Positions 19,847-27,735 of a stretch of 64,000 nucleotides of DNA are shown one piece after another; within the stretch, counting starts at the first letter, position 1; each line of letters starts with the position of its first letter. Source of the stretch: Pseudomonas sp. PDM14 (GTDB lineage Bacteria; Pseudomonadota; Gammaproteobacteria; Pseudomonadales; Pseudomonadaceae); assembly GCF_014851905.1 (NCBI RefSeq), contig NZ_JACVAQ010000001.1, forward strand, positions 1,984,001-2,048,000, given 5' to 3'. Position numbers and translations under genes: made by a program. A model generated the notes under the pieces. The model had not been told where the DNA came from. It saw only the letters and a list, made by a program, of their open reading frames with translations, and made no database searches.

Positions 19847-20839
19847 ATGCTGCATTCGCACCTGACCACCCTGCACTCCATCGCCCTGATCCTCCAGCTG
19901 CTCGGCGACGAGGATGGCGACAGCGCCGAAGCCCTGCTGGCCGGCAGTGGCATTCGCCTGGCCGATCTGCAGCACCCGGACATCCGCATCACCACCGCGC
20001 AGGAGATGCGCGTGTGCGCCAACGCCCGCGCGCGCTGCCAGGCGCTTGGCCTGCTGCTTGGCCAGCGCATGCACGTGTCGTCCTATGGGCTGCTCGGTTA
20101 CACCCTGCTCTCCAGTGCCACCTTGGGTGACGCCCTCAACCTGGCGCTCGACTACCCGGCCCTGCTCGGCACCTACTTCGAACTCAGCCTGCAACGCGAC
20201 GGCGACCTGGTCTGGCTGCAGGCCGACGGCTACCGCGACCTCAGCGAGCTGGAAACCTTCAGCGCCGAGTTCTGCCTGGCCTCGCTGCGGCTGATCTGCG
20301 ACGACCTGCTCGGCCGCCGCCTGCCGCTGCGCGAAGCCCGCTTCCGCCATGCCCGCCCGGACTACGAGAAGGCCTACGTCGCCAGCTTCGCCTGCCCGCG
20401 CCGCTTCGATGCCGAACGCAACGCCTTCGGTTTCGACGCCAGCTGGCTGGAGCAGCGCCTGCCGCTGGCCGACCCGGTGACCCACCGCGACATGCGCGAG
20501 CGCTGCCGCCAGCTCAACAGCGAATTCGTCCATCGCCAGGCCTGGGTCACCCGCTGCCGTCAGCTGCTCGCCAGCCAGCTGCAGGAGCCACCGGCGCTCG
20601 ATGAACTGGCGCGGCAGCTGGCCTGCTCTCCGCGCACCCTGCGCCGCCACCTGCACGATGCCGGCAGCAGCTACCAGACCCTGCTCGACGAACTACGCTA
20701 CGAACGGGCCCGCGATCTGCTCGGGCAGGCCCTGCCGATCAACCATATCGCCGAAGTCATGGGCTACAGCGAGACCGCCAGCTTCCGCCACGCCTTCCAG
20801 CGCTGGAGCGGTCTGTCGCCCAGTCGCTTCCGCGCCTGA
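19847..20839 (+). CDS. AraC-family transcriptional regulator (OruR/ArgR-like architecture)
   Basis: The 330-residue protein has an N-terminal arabinose-operon-regulator-like ligand domain (QALGLLLGQRMHVSSYGLLGY near residues 65-85) and a C-terminal AraC DNA-binding domain: LDELARQLACSPRTLRRHLHDAG split over 248-270, then YERARDLLGQALPINHIAEVMGYSETASFRHAFQRWSG toward the end. I use the ATG at 19847 because the preceding 20 residues are not conserved in style. It sits just before the acetylpolyamine gene, so polyamine control is possible. Confidence 0.9.
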   Translation: MLHSHLTTLHSIALILQLLGDEDGDSAEALLAGSGIRLADLQHPDIRITTAQEMRVCANARARCQALGLLLGQRMHVSSYGLLGYTLLSSATLGDALNLALDYPALLGTYFELSLQRDGDLVWLQADGYRDLSELETFSAEFCLASLRLICDDLLGRRLPLREARFRHARPDYEKAYVASFACPRRFDAERNAFGFDASWLEQRLPLADPVTHRDMRERCRQLNSEFVHRQAWVTRCRQLLASQLQEPPALDELARQLACSPRTLRRHLHDAGSSYQTLLDELRYERARDLLGQALPINHIAEVMGYSETASFRHAFQRWSGLSPSRFRA

Positions 20840-20968
20840 TGCACTGGAGCGGATAGAAACCCAGGCGAAAAATGGCCACATCTATCCCCTGCTGGCCACC
20901 CTGATCGTTCTCGCTCCCACTCGCCCCTGCCAACAATGCGGGCAGGAACACTGATGGAGAACAACAAC

Positions 20969-21996
<1,028 letters not shown>

Positions 21997-22024
<28 letters not shown>

Positions 22025-22139
22025 AGAAAAACCAGGAGAGAGCGGCTGAGGAAGCGCAATTTACGCACTGTAAATGAGCATTCCGACTGCCGTTTTCGAC
22101 GCAGTTTTTCCGACGCGCAGCAGATACGAGGCAGGCTCT
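21997..22139. repeat. MITE-like element with 18-bp terminal inverted repeats
   Basis: The left end AGAGCCTGTCTCGGATCT (21997-22014) and the complement of the right end AGAGCCTGCCTCGTATCT (22122-22139) match at 16 of 18 bases. Inside is a TTTAC-GCACT-GTAAA palindrome and a pair of GCCGTTTTCGACGCAGTTTTT-like tracts. The 143-base element has no open frame of its own. It overlaps the 3' end of the amidohydrolase gene, providing its stop codon, and stops 28 bases before the next ATG. Confidence 0.65.
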
Positions 22140-22167
22140 GAGCCCCACAACGCAACGGGAGCACAGT

Positions 22168-23268
22168 ATGAAGAAGACGCACCGCCTGATCGCCGCCGCG
22201 CTCTGCGGCACCGCCCTGCTCACGGGCCTGGCCACGGCCGCCGAACGCGAGCTGCGGGTATACAACTGGGCCGACTACATCGCCCCGGAAGTGCCCAAGG
22301 ACTTCGCCAAGAAGACCGGGATCAAGCTGACCTGGGACACCTTCGAGACCAACGAGGCACTGGAAGCCAAGCTGCTCACCGGCAACTCCGGCTATGACCT
22401 GGTGGTGCCGTCCAACCAGTTCCTCGACACCCAGATCAAGGCGGGTGTGTTCCAGAAACTGGACAAGTCGCAGCTGCCGAACTGGAAGAACCTCGACCCG
22501 GAACTGCTCAAGCTGCTGGAGACCAACGACCCGGGCAACCAGTACGGCGTGCCTTACATGTACGGCACCGTGCTGATCGGCTTCAACCCGGACAAGGTCA
22601 AGGCCGCACTCGGTGAAGACGCACCGGTGAACAGCTGGGACCTGGTGTTCAAGCCGGAAAACATGGAAAAGCTCAAGTCCTGCGGCGTGGCGATGCTCGA
22701 CTCGCCGACCGAGATCCTGCCGATTGCCCTGCACTACCTGGGCCTCGACCCGAACAGCGCCGACCCCAAGGACTACGACAAGGCCGCCGAGTTGCTGCTC
22801 AAGGTCCGCCCCTACGTGAAGTACTTCCACTCGGCCAAGTACATGACCGACATCGCCAATGGCGACATCTGCGTGGCTATCGGCTATTCGGGCAGCTTCT
22901 ACCAGTTCGCCAACCGGGCCAAGGAAGCCGGCAACGGCGTGGTGGTGAAGTGGAAACTGCCGAAGGAAGGCGCGCCGATCTGGTTCGACACCTTCGCCAT
23001 TCCGAAGAGCTCGAAGAACGTCGCCGAGGCGCATGAGTTCCTCAACAACCTGATGGACCCGGCAGTCATCGCCCCGGTCAGCGACTTCCTCGGCTACCCG
23101 AACCCGAACACGCCGTCGATGCAGATGGTGAGCAAAGAGATCAGCGCCGACCCCGACCTGACCCCGACCGCCGAAGCGCAGAAGCTGCTTTACGTGGTGC
23201 AGCCCCTGCCACAGAAGATCGAACGCGTGCGCACCCGCGCCTGGACCAAGATCAAGACGGGCAACTGA
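22168..23268 (+). CDS. Polyamine ABC transporter substrate-binding protein (PotF/SpuD-like)
   Basis: The 366-residue periplasmic protein starts with a signal peptide (MKKTHRLIAAALCGTALLTGLATA) and then ELRVYNWADYIAPEV, the hallmark of putrescine/spermidine binding proteins. Further matches are YDLVVPSNQFLDTQI near residue 77, LDSPTEILPIALHYLG near 175 and IPKSSKNVAEAHEFLNNLM near 278. It delivers polyamines to an inner-membrane ABC transporter, which is not encoded nearby. The gene is preceded by a GGGAG site. Its position after the acetylpolyamine amidohydrolase suggests capture of acetylated polyamines. Confidence 0.93.
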   Translation: MKKTHRLIAAALCGTALLTGLATAAERELRVYNWADYIAPEVPKDFAKKTGIKLTWDTFETNEALEAKLLTGNSGYDLVVPSNQFLDTQIKAGVFQKLDKSQLPNWKNLDPELLKLLETNDPGNQYGVPYMYGTVLIGFNPDKVKAALGEDAPVNSWDLVFKPENMEKLKSCGVAMLDSPTEILPIALHYLGLDPNSADPKDYDKAAELLLKVRPYVKYFHSAKYMTDIANGDICVAIGYSGSFYQFANRAKEAGNGVVVKWKLPKEGAPIWFDTFAIPKSSKNVAEAHEFLNNLMDPAVIAPVSDFLGYPNPNTPSMQMVSKEISADPDLTPTAEAQKLLYVVQPLPQKIERVRTRAWTKIKTGN

Positions 23269-23292
23269 GCCGTCGCCCGAGCGCAGCAACGG

Positions 23293-23314
23293 AACCGGCC
23301 TGAGGGCCGGTTTT
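23293..23314 (+). terminator. Rho-independent terminator after the binding-protein gene
   Basis: AACCGGCC pairs with GGCCGGTT across TGAG, followed by further T bases. Confidence 0.85.
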
Positions 23315-23427
23315 GCGTTATCGGGTTATCGCTCATCGGCCGGTTTCCTGCCGATTGGACAAGCTCGTGGGTGGCTGCTTAGGTGAGCAGTCAGGGTCTA
23401 CCGCACCCGTCGCCAGGAGCCACCACC

Positions 23428-23745
23428 ATGGATAGATTGCTGACCGCCCTGTTCCTGCTCGTTGTCGCCACCGGCGCCAGCGCACAGAACCTCCCCGCCA
23501 TCGACTTCACCTGCCCCAACGATATCCGCGTGCAGGCCGAGGCCGGCGGCCCGGTGACCATCAATGGCAAGCAGGCCACCCTGCACAAATTCAGCGAACA
23601 GTACTTCGAGGCCAAGAATGCGGTCGTGACCATCTCCGTCAGCCTCGACGACAGCGGCTCACCCACGGCTTCCTACACCGGAAAACACGGCGTCAATGGT
23701 GTGTGCTCGGCGACCCCGGAAACCACCGAAGCGCAGCCGCAGTAG
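23428..23745 (+). CDS. Small exported hypothetical protein
   Basis: The 105-residue protein has a signal peptide (MDRLLTALFLLVVATGASA) and two cysteines (FTCPND and NGVCSA) that could form a disulfide in the periplasm. I recognise no domain. The start at 23428 follows AGGAG; the frame is open 15 codons further upstream without a site. It is convergent with the CBS-domain gene four bases away. Confidence 0.7.
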   Translation: MDRLLTALFLLVVATGASAQNLPAIDFTCPNDIRVQAEAGGPVTINGKQATLHKFSEQYFEAKNAVVTISVSLDDSGSPTASYTGKHGVNGVCSATPETTEAQPQ

Positions 23746-23748
23746 CCC

Positions 23749-24183
23749 TCACGCCCCGCGAATGTACTGCTCCAGCTGCTGGATCAGGCCGTCCTGCTCG
23801 GCGACGGTTTCCTTGACCAGGTCGCCGATGGACAGCAGCCCCACCAACTCGCCCTCTTCCAGCACGGGCAGGTGACGCAGGTGGCGCTCGGTCATCAGCT
23901 CCATGCACTCGCGAATACTCTGCCGGGGCGTCACGCTGATCACCGGCACACTCATGATCTCGCGCACCCGCGTGCCGATCGACGAGCGCCCGAGGAGTAC
24001 GCCTTTGCGCGCGTAGTCACGCTCACTGACGATGCCCAGCAGGTGGTTGCCTTCCATCACCAGCAACGCGCCGACGTTGTGCTCGGCCATCACCTGCAGG
24101 GCGTCGAGCATGGTCGCGTCCGGTGCAATGCGGTGGATGGTCTGGTGCGGTTTGCTTCTGAGCATCTGCGCCACGGTTTTCAT
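23749..24183 (-). CDS. Tandem CBS-domain protein
   Basis: The 144-residue protein is two CBS domains: TIHRIAPDATMLDALQVMAEHNVGALLV at residues 16-43 with GIVSERDYARKGVL after it, and PVISVTPRQSIRECMELMTERHLRHLPVLEE near 78-108 with GLLSIGDLVKE after it. Stand-alone CBS pairs bind adenosine nucleotides and act as sensors of energy state. The partner is unknown. It is divergent from the glycine-riboswitch unit. Confidence 0.9.
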   Translation of the reverse strand: MKTVAQMLRSKPHQTIHRIAPDATMLDALQVMAEHNVGALLVMEGNHLLGIVSERDYARKGVLLGRSSIGTRVREIMSVPVISVTPRQSIRECMELMTERHLRHLPVLEEGELVGLLSIGDLVKETVAEQDGLIQQLEQYIRGA

Positions 24184-24336
24184 GCGATTCCCCTTTGTTC
24201 GGTGTCATTCGGCGAGTGGCAGCAAGGATCGAACAGGCACGAGGGCTCCGGCCAAGCGGGGATTTGCATCGGGTCGATTGAAAACTTCATGAGCCGTGGC
24301 TCGCAGTATGGGATGGGCTGCGGCCGCCATTGCCCC

Positions 24337-24342
24337 TATACT
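24337..24342 (+). promoter_or_regulatory. Possible -10 element upstream of the glycine riboswitch
   Basis: TATACT lies about ten bases before the first aptamer, at the position expected for a sigma-70 promoter. No good -35 box is visible 17 bases upstream. Confidence 0.45.
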
Positions 24343-24351
24343 CCGCCCCCG

Positions 24352-24530
24352 CAGGAGAGTGAGGGCCACCAGGCTCCTCCGCCGAAGGCGCAAACTCCCA
24401 TAATCGCTCAGGCTCAGCACTGCGGAATCCACTATCAGCCGACTGGAGAGCGGTTGCCTCGGGCAACCCACCGAAGGGGCAAGCGGCAGCGCGCCGCACA
24501 AACTCTCAGGTACACCGGACAGGGGGAGAG
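24352..24530 (+). promoter_or_regulatory. Tandem glycine riboswitch
   Basis: Two glycine aptamers lie in series before the transporter gene. The second (about 24445-24530) has the full set of conserved parts: GGAGAG, ACCGAAGGGGCAA, AACTCTCAGGTA and ACAGGGGGAG. The first (about 24352-24430) has GGAGAG, GCCGAAGGCGCAAACTCCCA and CTCAGGCTCAG. The tandem layout with a short linker is the usual form of this riboswitch. It ends four bases before the ATG, so it overlaps the ribosome binding site and probably controls translation. Confidence 0.93.
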
Positions 24531-24534
24531 GCAC

Positions 24535-25173
24535 ATGACGCAGAGGTTCTGTGTGCTTACCTATGTCTATCTGATCGCCATCGCCGCTGAAGCCATGTCC
24601 GGCGCACTCGCCGCCGGACGCCGCAACATGGACATGTTCGGCGTCGGCCTGATCGCCTTTCTCACCGCCCTGGGTGGCGGCACCGTGCGCGACATCCTGC
24701 TCGGCAATTTCCCGGTGACCTGGACCCAGCATCCGGCCTACATCTATCTGACCATCTGCGCCGGCCTGTTCACCATGCTCATCGCGCGCTTCATGCACCA
24801 CCTGCACCGCCTGTTCCTGCTGCTCGATGCCATGGGCCTGATCGCCTTCACGGTGATCGGCTGCAACGTCGCCCTACAGCTGGATTACTCGTTGCCGGTG
24901 GTGGTGATGGCGGGGATCACCACGGGGATTTTCGGCGGCATCCTGCGTGACATTCTGTGTAACCGCACGCCGCTGGTGCTGTGCCAGGAGCTGTACGCCA
25001 GCGTCTCGCTGCTGGTGGCGCTGCTCTACCTGGGCCTGCGCCATCTGGGCGTGGACGAGGACATCAACCTGCTCGCCTCCTTCGCCGCCGGCCTCAGCCT
25101 GCGCCTGGCAGCGATCCACTGGTCGTGGTCGCTGCCGGTGTTTTCCTACGAGCCGGGACGCTGGGACAGCTGA
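24535..25173 (+). CDS. TRIC/UPF0126 family protein, probable glycine transporter
   Basis: The 212-residue inner-membrane protein has seven hydrophobic segments arranged as two three-helix repeats plus one. Each repeat carries the family motif: LGGGTVRDILLGN near residues 41-53 and FGGILRDILCN near 132-142. The family (PF03458) is listed as glycine transporter and is related to trimeric cation channels. The glycine riboswitch directly in front, and threonine aldolase as the next gene on the other strand, support a role in moving glycine. The long open frame upstream to 23872 is an artefact crossing the riboswitch. Confidence 0.9.
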   Translation: MTQRFCVLTYVYLIAIAAEAMSGALAAGRRNMDMFGVGLIAFLTALGGGTVRDILLGNFPVTWTQHPAYIYLTICAGLFTMLIARFMHHLHRLFLLLDAMGLIAFTVIGCNVALQLDYSLPVVVMAGITTGIFGGILRDILCNRTPLVLCQELYASVSLLVALLYLGLRHLGVDEDINLLASFAAGLSLRLAAIHWSWSLPVFSYEPGRWDS

Positions 25174-25183
25174 GGCCTTTTTA

Positions 25184-26221
25184 TCAAGCCATCGCCCGGC
25201 GAATATCCGCGGCCAGTTCGCGGATGCGTGCTTCTTCGGTATCCCATGAGCACATGAAGCGCGCACCGCCGGCACCGATGAAGGTGTAGAAGCGCCAGCC
25301 CCAGTCACGCAGGCGTTCGATGGCGGTTTCCGAGAGCTGCAGGAACACGCCGTTGGCTTCCACCGGGAACATCAGGCTGACGCCCGGCACGTCGTCGACC
25401 AGCTTGGCGAGCAGGCGCGCGCAGCGGTTGGCGTGGTTGGCGTAGCGCAGCCAGGCGCCGTCCTGCAGCAGGCCGACCCAGGGCGCGGAGAGGTAGCGCA
25501 TCTTCGAGGCCAGCTGACCGGCCTGCTTGCAGCGATAGTCGAAGTCCTCGGCCAGGGCCTTGTTGAAGAACAGGATGGCCTCACCGACCGCCATGCCGTT
25601 CTTGGTGCCACCGAAACACAGCACGTCGACGCCGGCCTTCCAGGTCAGCTCGGCCGGGCTGCAGCCGAGGAACGCGCAGGCATTGGAGAAACGCGCGCCG
25701 TCCATGTGCAGGTTGAGGTTGAGTTCCTTGCAGGTCTGGCTGATCGCGCGGATTTCCTCCGGGCGGTACACGGTGCCGACCTCGCTGGCCTGGGTCAGGG
25801 TGACCACGCGCGGTTTCGGGAAGTGGATGTCCTGGCGTTTGAGCGCGACCTCGCGGATGGTCGCCGGGGTCAGCTTGCCCTGCTCGGTATGCGCGGTGAG
25901 CAGTTTGGAACCGTTGGAGAAGAACTCCGGCGCACCGCATTCGTCGGTCTCGACGTGGGCGGTCTCCGAGCAGATCACGCTGTGGTAGCTCTGGCACAGC
26001 GAGGCCAGCGCCAGGGAGTTGGCCGCGGTGCCGTTGAAGGCGAAAAACACCTCGCAATCGGTCTCGAACAGCTGACGGAAATGGTCGGCGGCGCGCGCCG
26101 TCCACTGGTCTTCGCCATAGGCGCGCTGGTGGCCCTGGTTGGCCTCGGTCATCGCCGCCCAGGCCTCCGGGCAGACGCCGGAATAGTTGTCGCTGGCAAA
26201 TTGCTGGGTCTGGTCGGTCAT
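25184..26221 (-). CDS. ltaE: Low-specificity L-threonine aldolase
   Basis: The 345-residue PLP enzyme splits threonine or allo-threonine into glycine and acetaldehyde. The fold type I pattern is clear: FFAFNGTAANSLALASLC near residues 58-75, ETAHVETDECGAPEF near 84-98, LNLHMDGARFSNACAFLG near 172-189 and VLCFGGTKNGMAVGEA near 201-216, where the Lys of GGTKNG carries PLP. It is convergent with the glycine transporter, so glycine production and transport sit side by side. Confidence 0.93.
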   Translation of the reverse strand: MTDQTQQFASDNYSGVCPEAWAAMTEANQGHQRAYGEDQWTARAADHFRQLFETDCEVFFAFNGTAANSLALASLCQSYHSVICSETAHVETDECGAPEFFSNGSKLLTAHTEQGKLTPATIREVALKRQDIHFPKPRVVTLTQASEVGTVYRPEEIRAISQTCKELNLNLHMDGARFSNACAFLGCSPAELTWKAGVDVLCFGGTKNGMAVGEAILFFNKALAEDFDYRCKQAGQLASKMRYLSAPWVGLLQDGAWLRYANHANRCARLLAKLVDDVPGVSLMFPVEANGVFLQLSETAIERLRDWGWRFYTFIGAGGARFMCSWDTEEARIRELAADIRRAMA

Positions 26222-26598
26222 GGCAATTCCTTGGGTACGGCGGGACGAAGGGAGAGTCTAAGCCAGGCTGCCGGCAGGTGTTTTGCCGGGGCACGGATAG
26301 GAAAAAATCGGGCAACACAGATGCACAGCAAAACCGTCATCTGCACAACTGTACCGGCATAAATCTGCCGTGCGGGTTGATCAATGCAGCGAAAAACCCT
26401 GCGCAAATACAGTTAACCGCACTAGTCACTTATCACCGGTACAGTTGCCGCACAAAAAGCAGAACAGTTAGCCAGCAACCTAACGAAACGGCTGCTTATT
26501 TCACCCAGCTGTGCCTACAAATTCAACTGCTCGGTCAGGAAAATAGGCTTCCAGTAGAACACCCTCAAATGCCGCCACAAGCGGAAGGAAGCCCCACC
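26222..26598. other. Divergent ltaE / DUF1127 region with repeated ACAGTT sites
   Basis: No gene is visible. Three direct copies of ACAGTT followed by AC/GC-rich bases occur at 26410, 26441 and 26464, and an inverted copy AACTGTACCGG lies at 26347-26357. It pairs perfectly with CCGGTACAGTT at 26436-26446. The region is less G+C-rich than its surroundings. This looks like a multi-site operator for an unidentified regulator acting on ltaE, the DUF1127 gene or both. Confidence 0.45.
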
Positions 26599-26814
26599 AT
26601 GGAACGTACCCTCAGTTCCGACCTGATGTTTCAACAACGTGCCACCGATACCCACGGCAATCTGCCGCTGCACCTGCTCGCCACTCTGATGTTGTGGAAG
26701 CGTCGCATCGTCAGCCGCCACCAGCTCGCCCGCCTCGACGAGCGCCTGCTGGCCGATGCCGGTATCAGCCTGTACCAGCGCCAGCTGGAAATCAGCAAGC
26801 CGTTCTGGCGCTGA
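26599..26814 (+). CDS. DUF1127 (YjiS-like) small protein
   Basis: The 71-residue protein ends in the DUF1127 motif: LMLWKRRIVSRHQLARLDERLLADAGIS split over residues 33-60. These small arginine-rich helical proteins are common in proteobacteria; some have been linked to RNA binding or stress, but this one has no assigned role. I use the ATG at 26599, which follows AAGGAAG; an ATG ten codons upstream is less well supported. A terminator follows. Confidence 0.85.
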   Translation: MERTLSSDLMFQQRATDTHGNLPLHLLATLMLWKRRIVSRHQLARLDERLLADAGISLYQRQLEISKPFWR

Positions 26815-26871
26815 GCGACAAACGCTGACGACTGGCCTATCGGTTCATCGTCAACGCAGCAAGAAGTCAAA

Positions 26872-26901
26872 GGGAAGCCGCCGAGCTTCCCTTTTGTTTT
26901 T
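26872..26901 (+). terminator. Rho-independent terminator after the DUF1127 gene
   Basis: GGGAAGC pairs with GCTTCCC across CGCCGA, followed by TTTTGTTTTT. Confidence 0.9.
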
Positions 26902-27003
26902 CTGCCGGTCGACGAATCGCAAGGCGTCAGGCAAGCCGGTATAGTGCGCGCCGCCTCACAAGGGCGTCCGTCACCCACATCCGCAAGAACAAGGAAGTAC
27001 CCG

Positions 27004-27399
27004 ATGTCCGCGCTCAAATCCGCTGCCCTGCTCACGCTGACCCTGGCCATCACCGGTTGCTCAACGGGCGCCTGGTTCAAACTGCCGGAAAACAGCACCC
27101 TTATCGTCAACGAGCGGCCGGTCAAATATAACCAGGGCCTGGTCAAGAGCCGCCCATTCTCCTGGGGCGCCGCCGGCGGCATTCCCTATCGACTGCAGGA
27201 CGCAGAGGCCAACACGATCCAGAGCGGCCGCCTGAAGAGCCGCTTCCGCGTGCCCTCGATCTTCTGGCCCCCCGTCGCCATCGCCTACTGGCCGATGGGT
27301 TTCGGCCAGCGCTGCTACGATCTGACCGGTGATGCGCCGCAAACCTGCACCTACCAGGACCTGATCGAGCTGCGCACCAATCACCGCCTCAGCCGCTGA
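27004..27399 (+). CDS. Hypothetical lipoprotein
   Basis: The 131-residue protein has a lipoprotein signal (LLTLTLAITGC, Cys at residue 20) and an AAGGAAG ribosome binding site. The rest shows beta-rich segments (STLIVNERPVKYNQG, SRFRVPSIFWPP) and two further cysteines near the end (RCYDL, TCTYQ). No family is recognised. The residue after the lipid cysteine is Ser, so sorting to the outer membrane is expected. Confidence 0.75.
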   Translation: MSALKSAALLTLTLAITGCSTGAWFKLPENSTLIVNERPVKYNQGLVKSRPFSWGAAGGIPYRLQDAEANTIQSGRLKSRFRVPSIFWPPVAIAYWPMGFGQRCYDLTGDAPQTCTYQDLIELRTNHRLSR

Positions 27400-27434
27400 T
27401 CACCCGGCATACGTCGGCGAGGCCATGAATCAGC

Positions 27435-27540
27435 GATGGTTCCCAGGCTGCAGCGTGGGAACCTGATCCAAGGACGCTCCGCGTCCTCAGACGCAGAGCG
27501 TCTGTAGAGGCGTTCCCACGCGGAGCGTGGGGACCATCAT
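27435..27540. repeat. Cluster of REP-like palindromes
   Basis: GGTTCCCAGGCTGCAGCGTGGGAACC, GGACGCTCCGCGTCC, AGACGCAGAGCGTCT and GTTCCCACGCGGAGCGTGGGGAC follow each other within about 105 bases. Each is a palindrome. The first and last share the core of the copy at 10011-10038. Confidence 0.75.
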
Positions 27541-27572
27541 CCTGACTCCGCTGGAGACCTCGCGCGCTGCTT

Positions 27573-27641
27573 TAGGGTGGGTCACGCTTCATCGATCCAC
27601 CAGAGGCAACACGGTGGCTCGCGGTGCGCACGGCGCCCCCT
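27573..27641. repeat. Dispersed repeat with TAGGGTGGGTCACGC / GATCCACC core
   Basis: The sequence TAGGGTGGGTCACGCTTCATCGATCCACC, followed by a GTGCGCACGGCGCCCCCTAC end, resembles a non-coding repeat seen between genes in many proteobacteria. It has no open frame. Confidence 0.5.
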
Positions 27642-27686
27642 ACAGCAGCCGAGCAGCACACCCTTGATATCCGATAAAAACGGCAT

Positions 27687-27715
27687 AAAAAAGGGAAGCC
27701 TCGCGGCTCCCCTTT
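27687..27715 (-). terminator. Terminator of the pycA-pycB operon
   Basis: On the minus strand AAGGGGAGCC pairs with GGCTTCCCTT with one mismatch and is followed by six T. A shorter T-run on the other strand would allow action in both directions. Confidence 0.85.
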
Positions 27716-27735
27716 TTGTCTTGCTCGTCAGCCGG

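Larger units (their letters stand above)
27400..27735. other. Repeat-filled intergenic space
   Basis: No gene is visible over 336 bases. It contains a cluster of REP-like palindromes (27435-27540), another dispersed repeat (27573-27641) and the terminator of the pyruvate carboxylase operon (27687-27715). Confidence 0.7.

Noticed and set aside
23872..24534. Extension of the glycine transporter frame
   Set aside because: It runs through the CBS gene in antisense and through the riboswitch.
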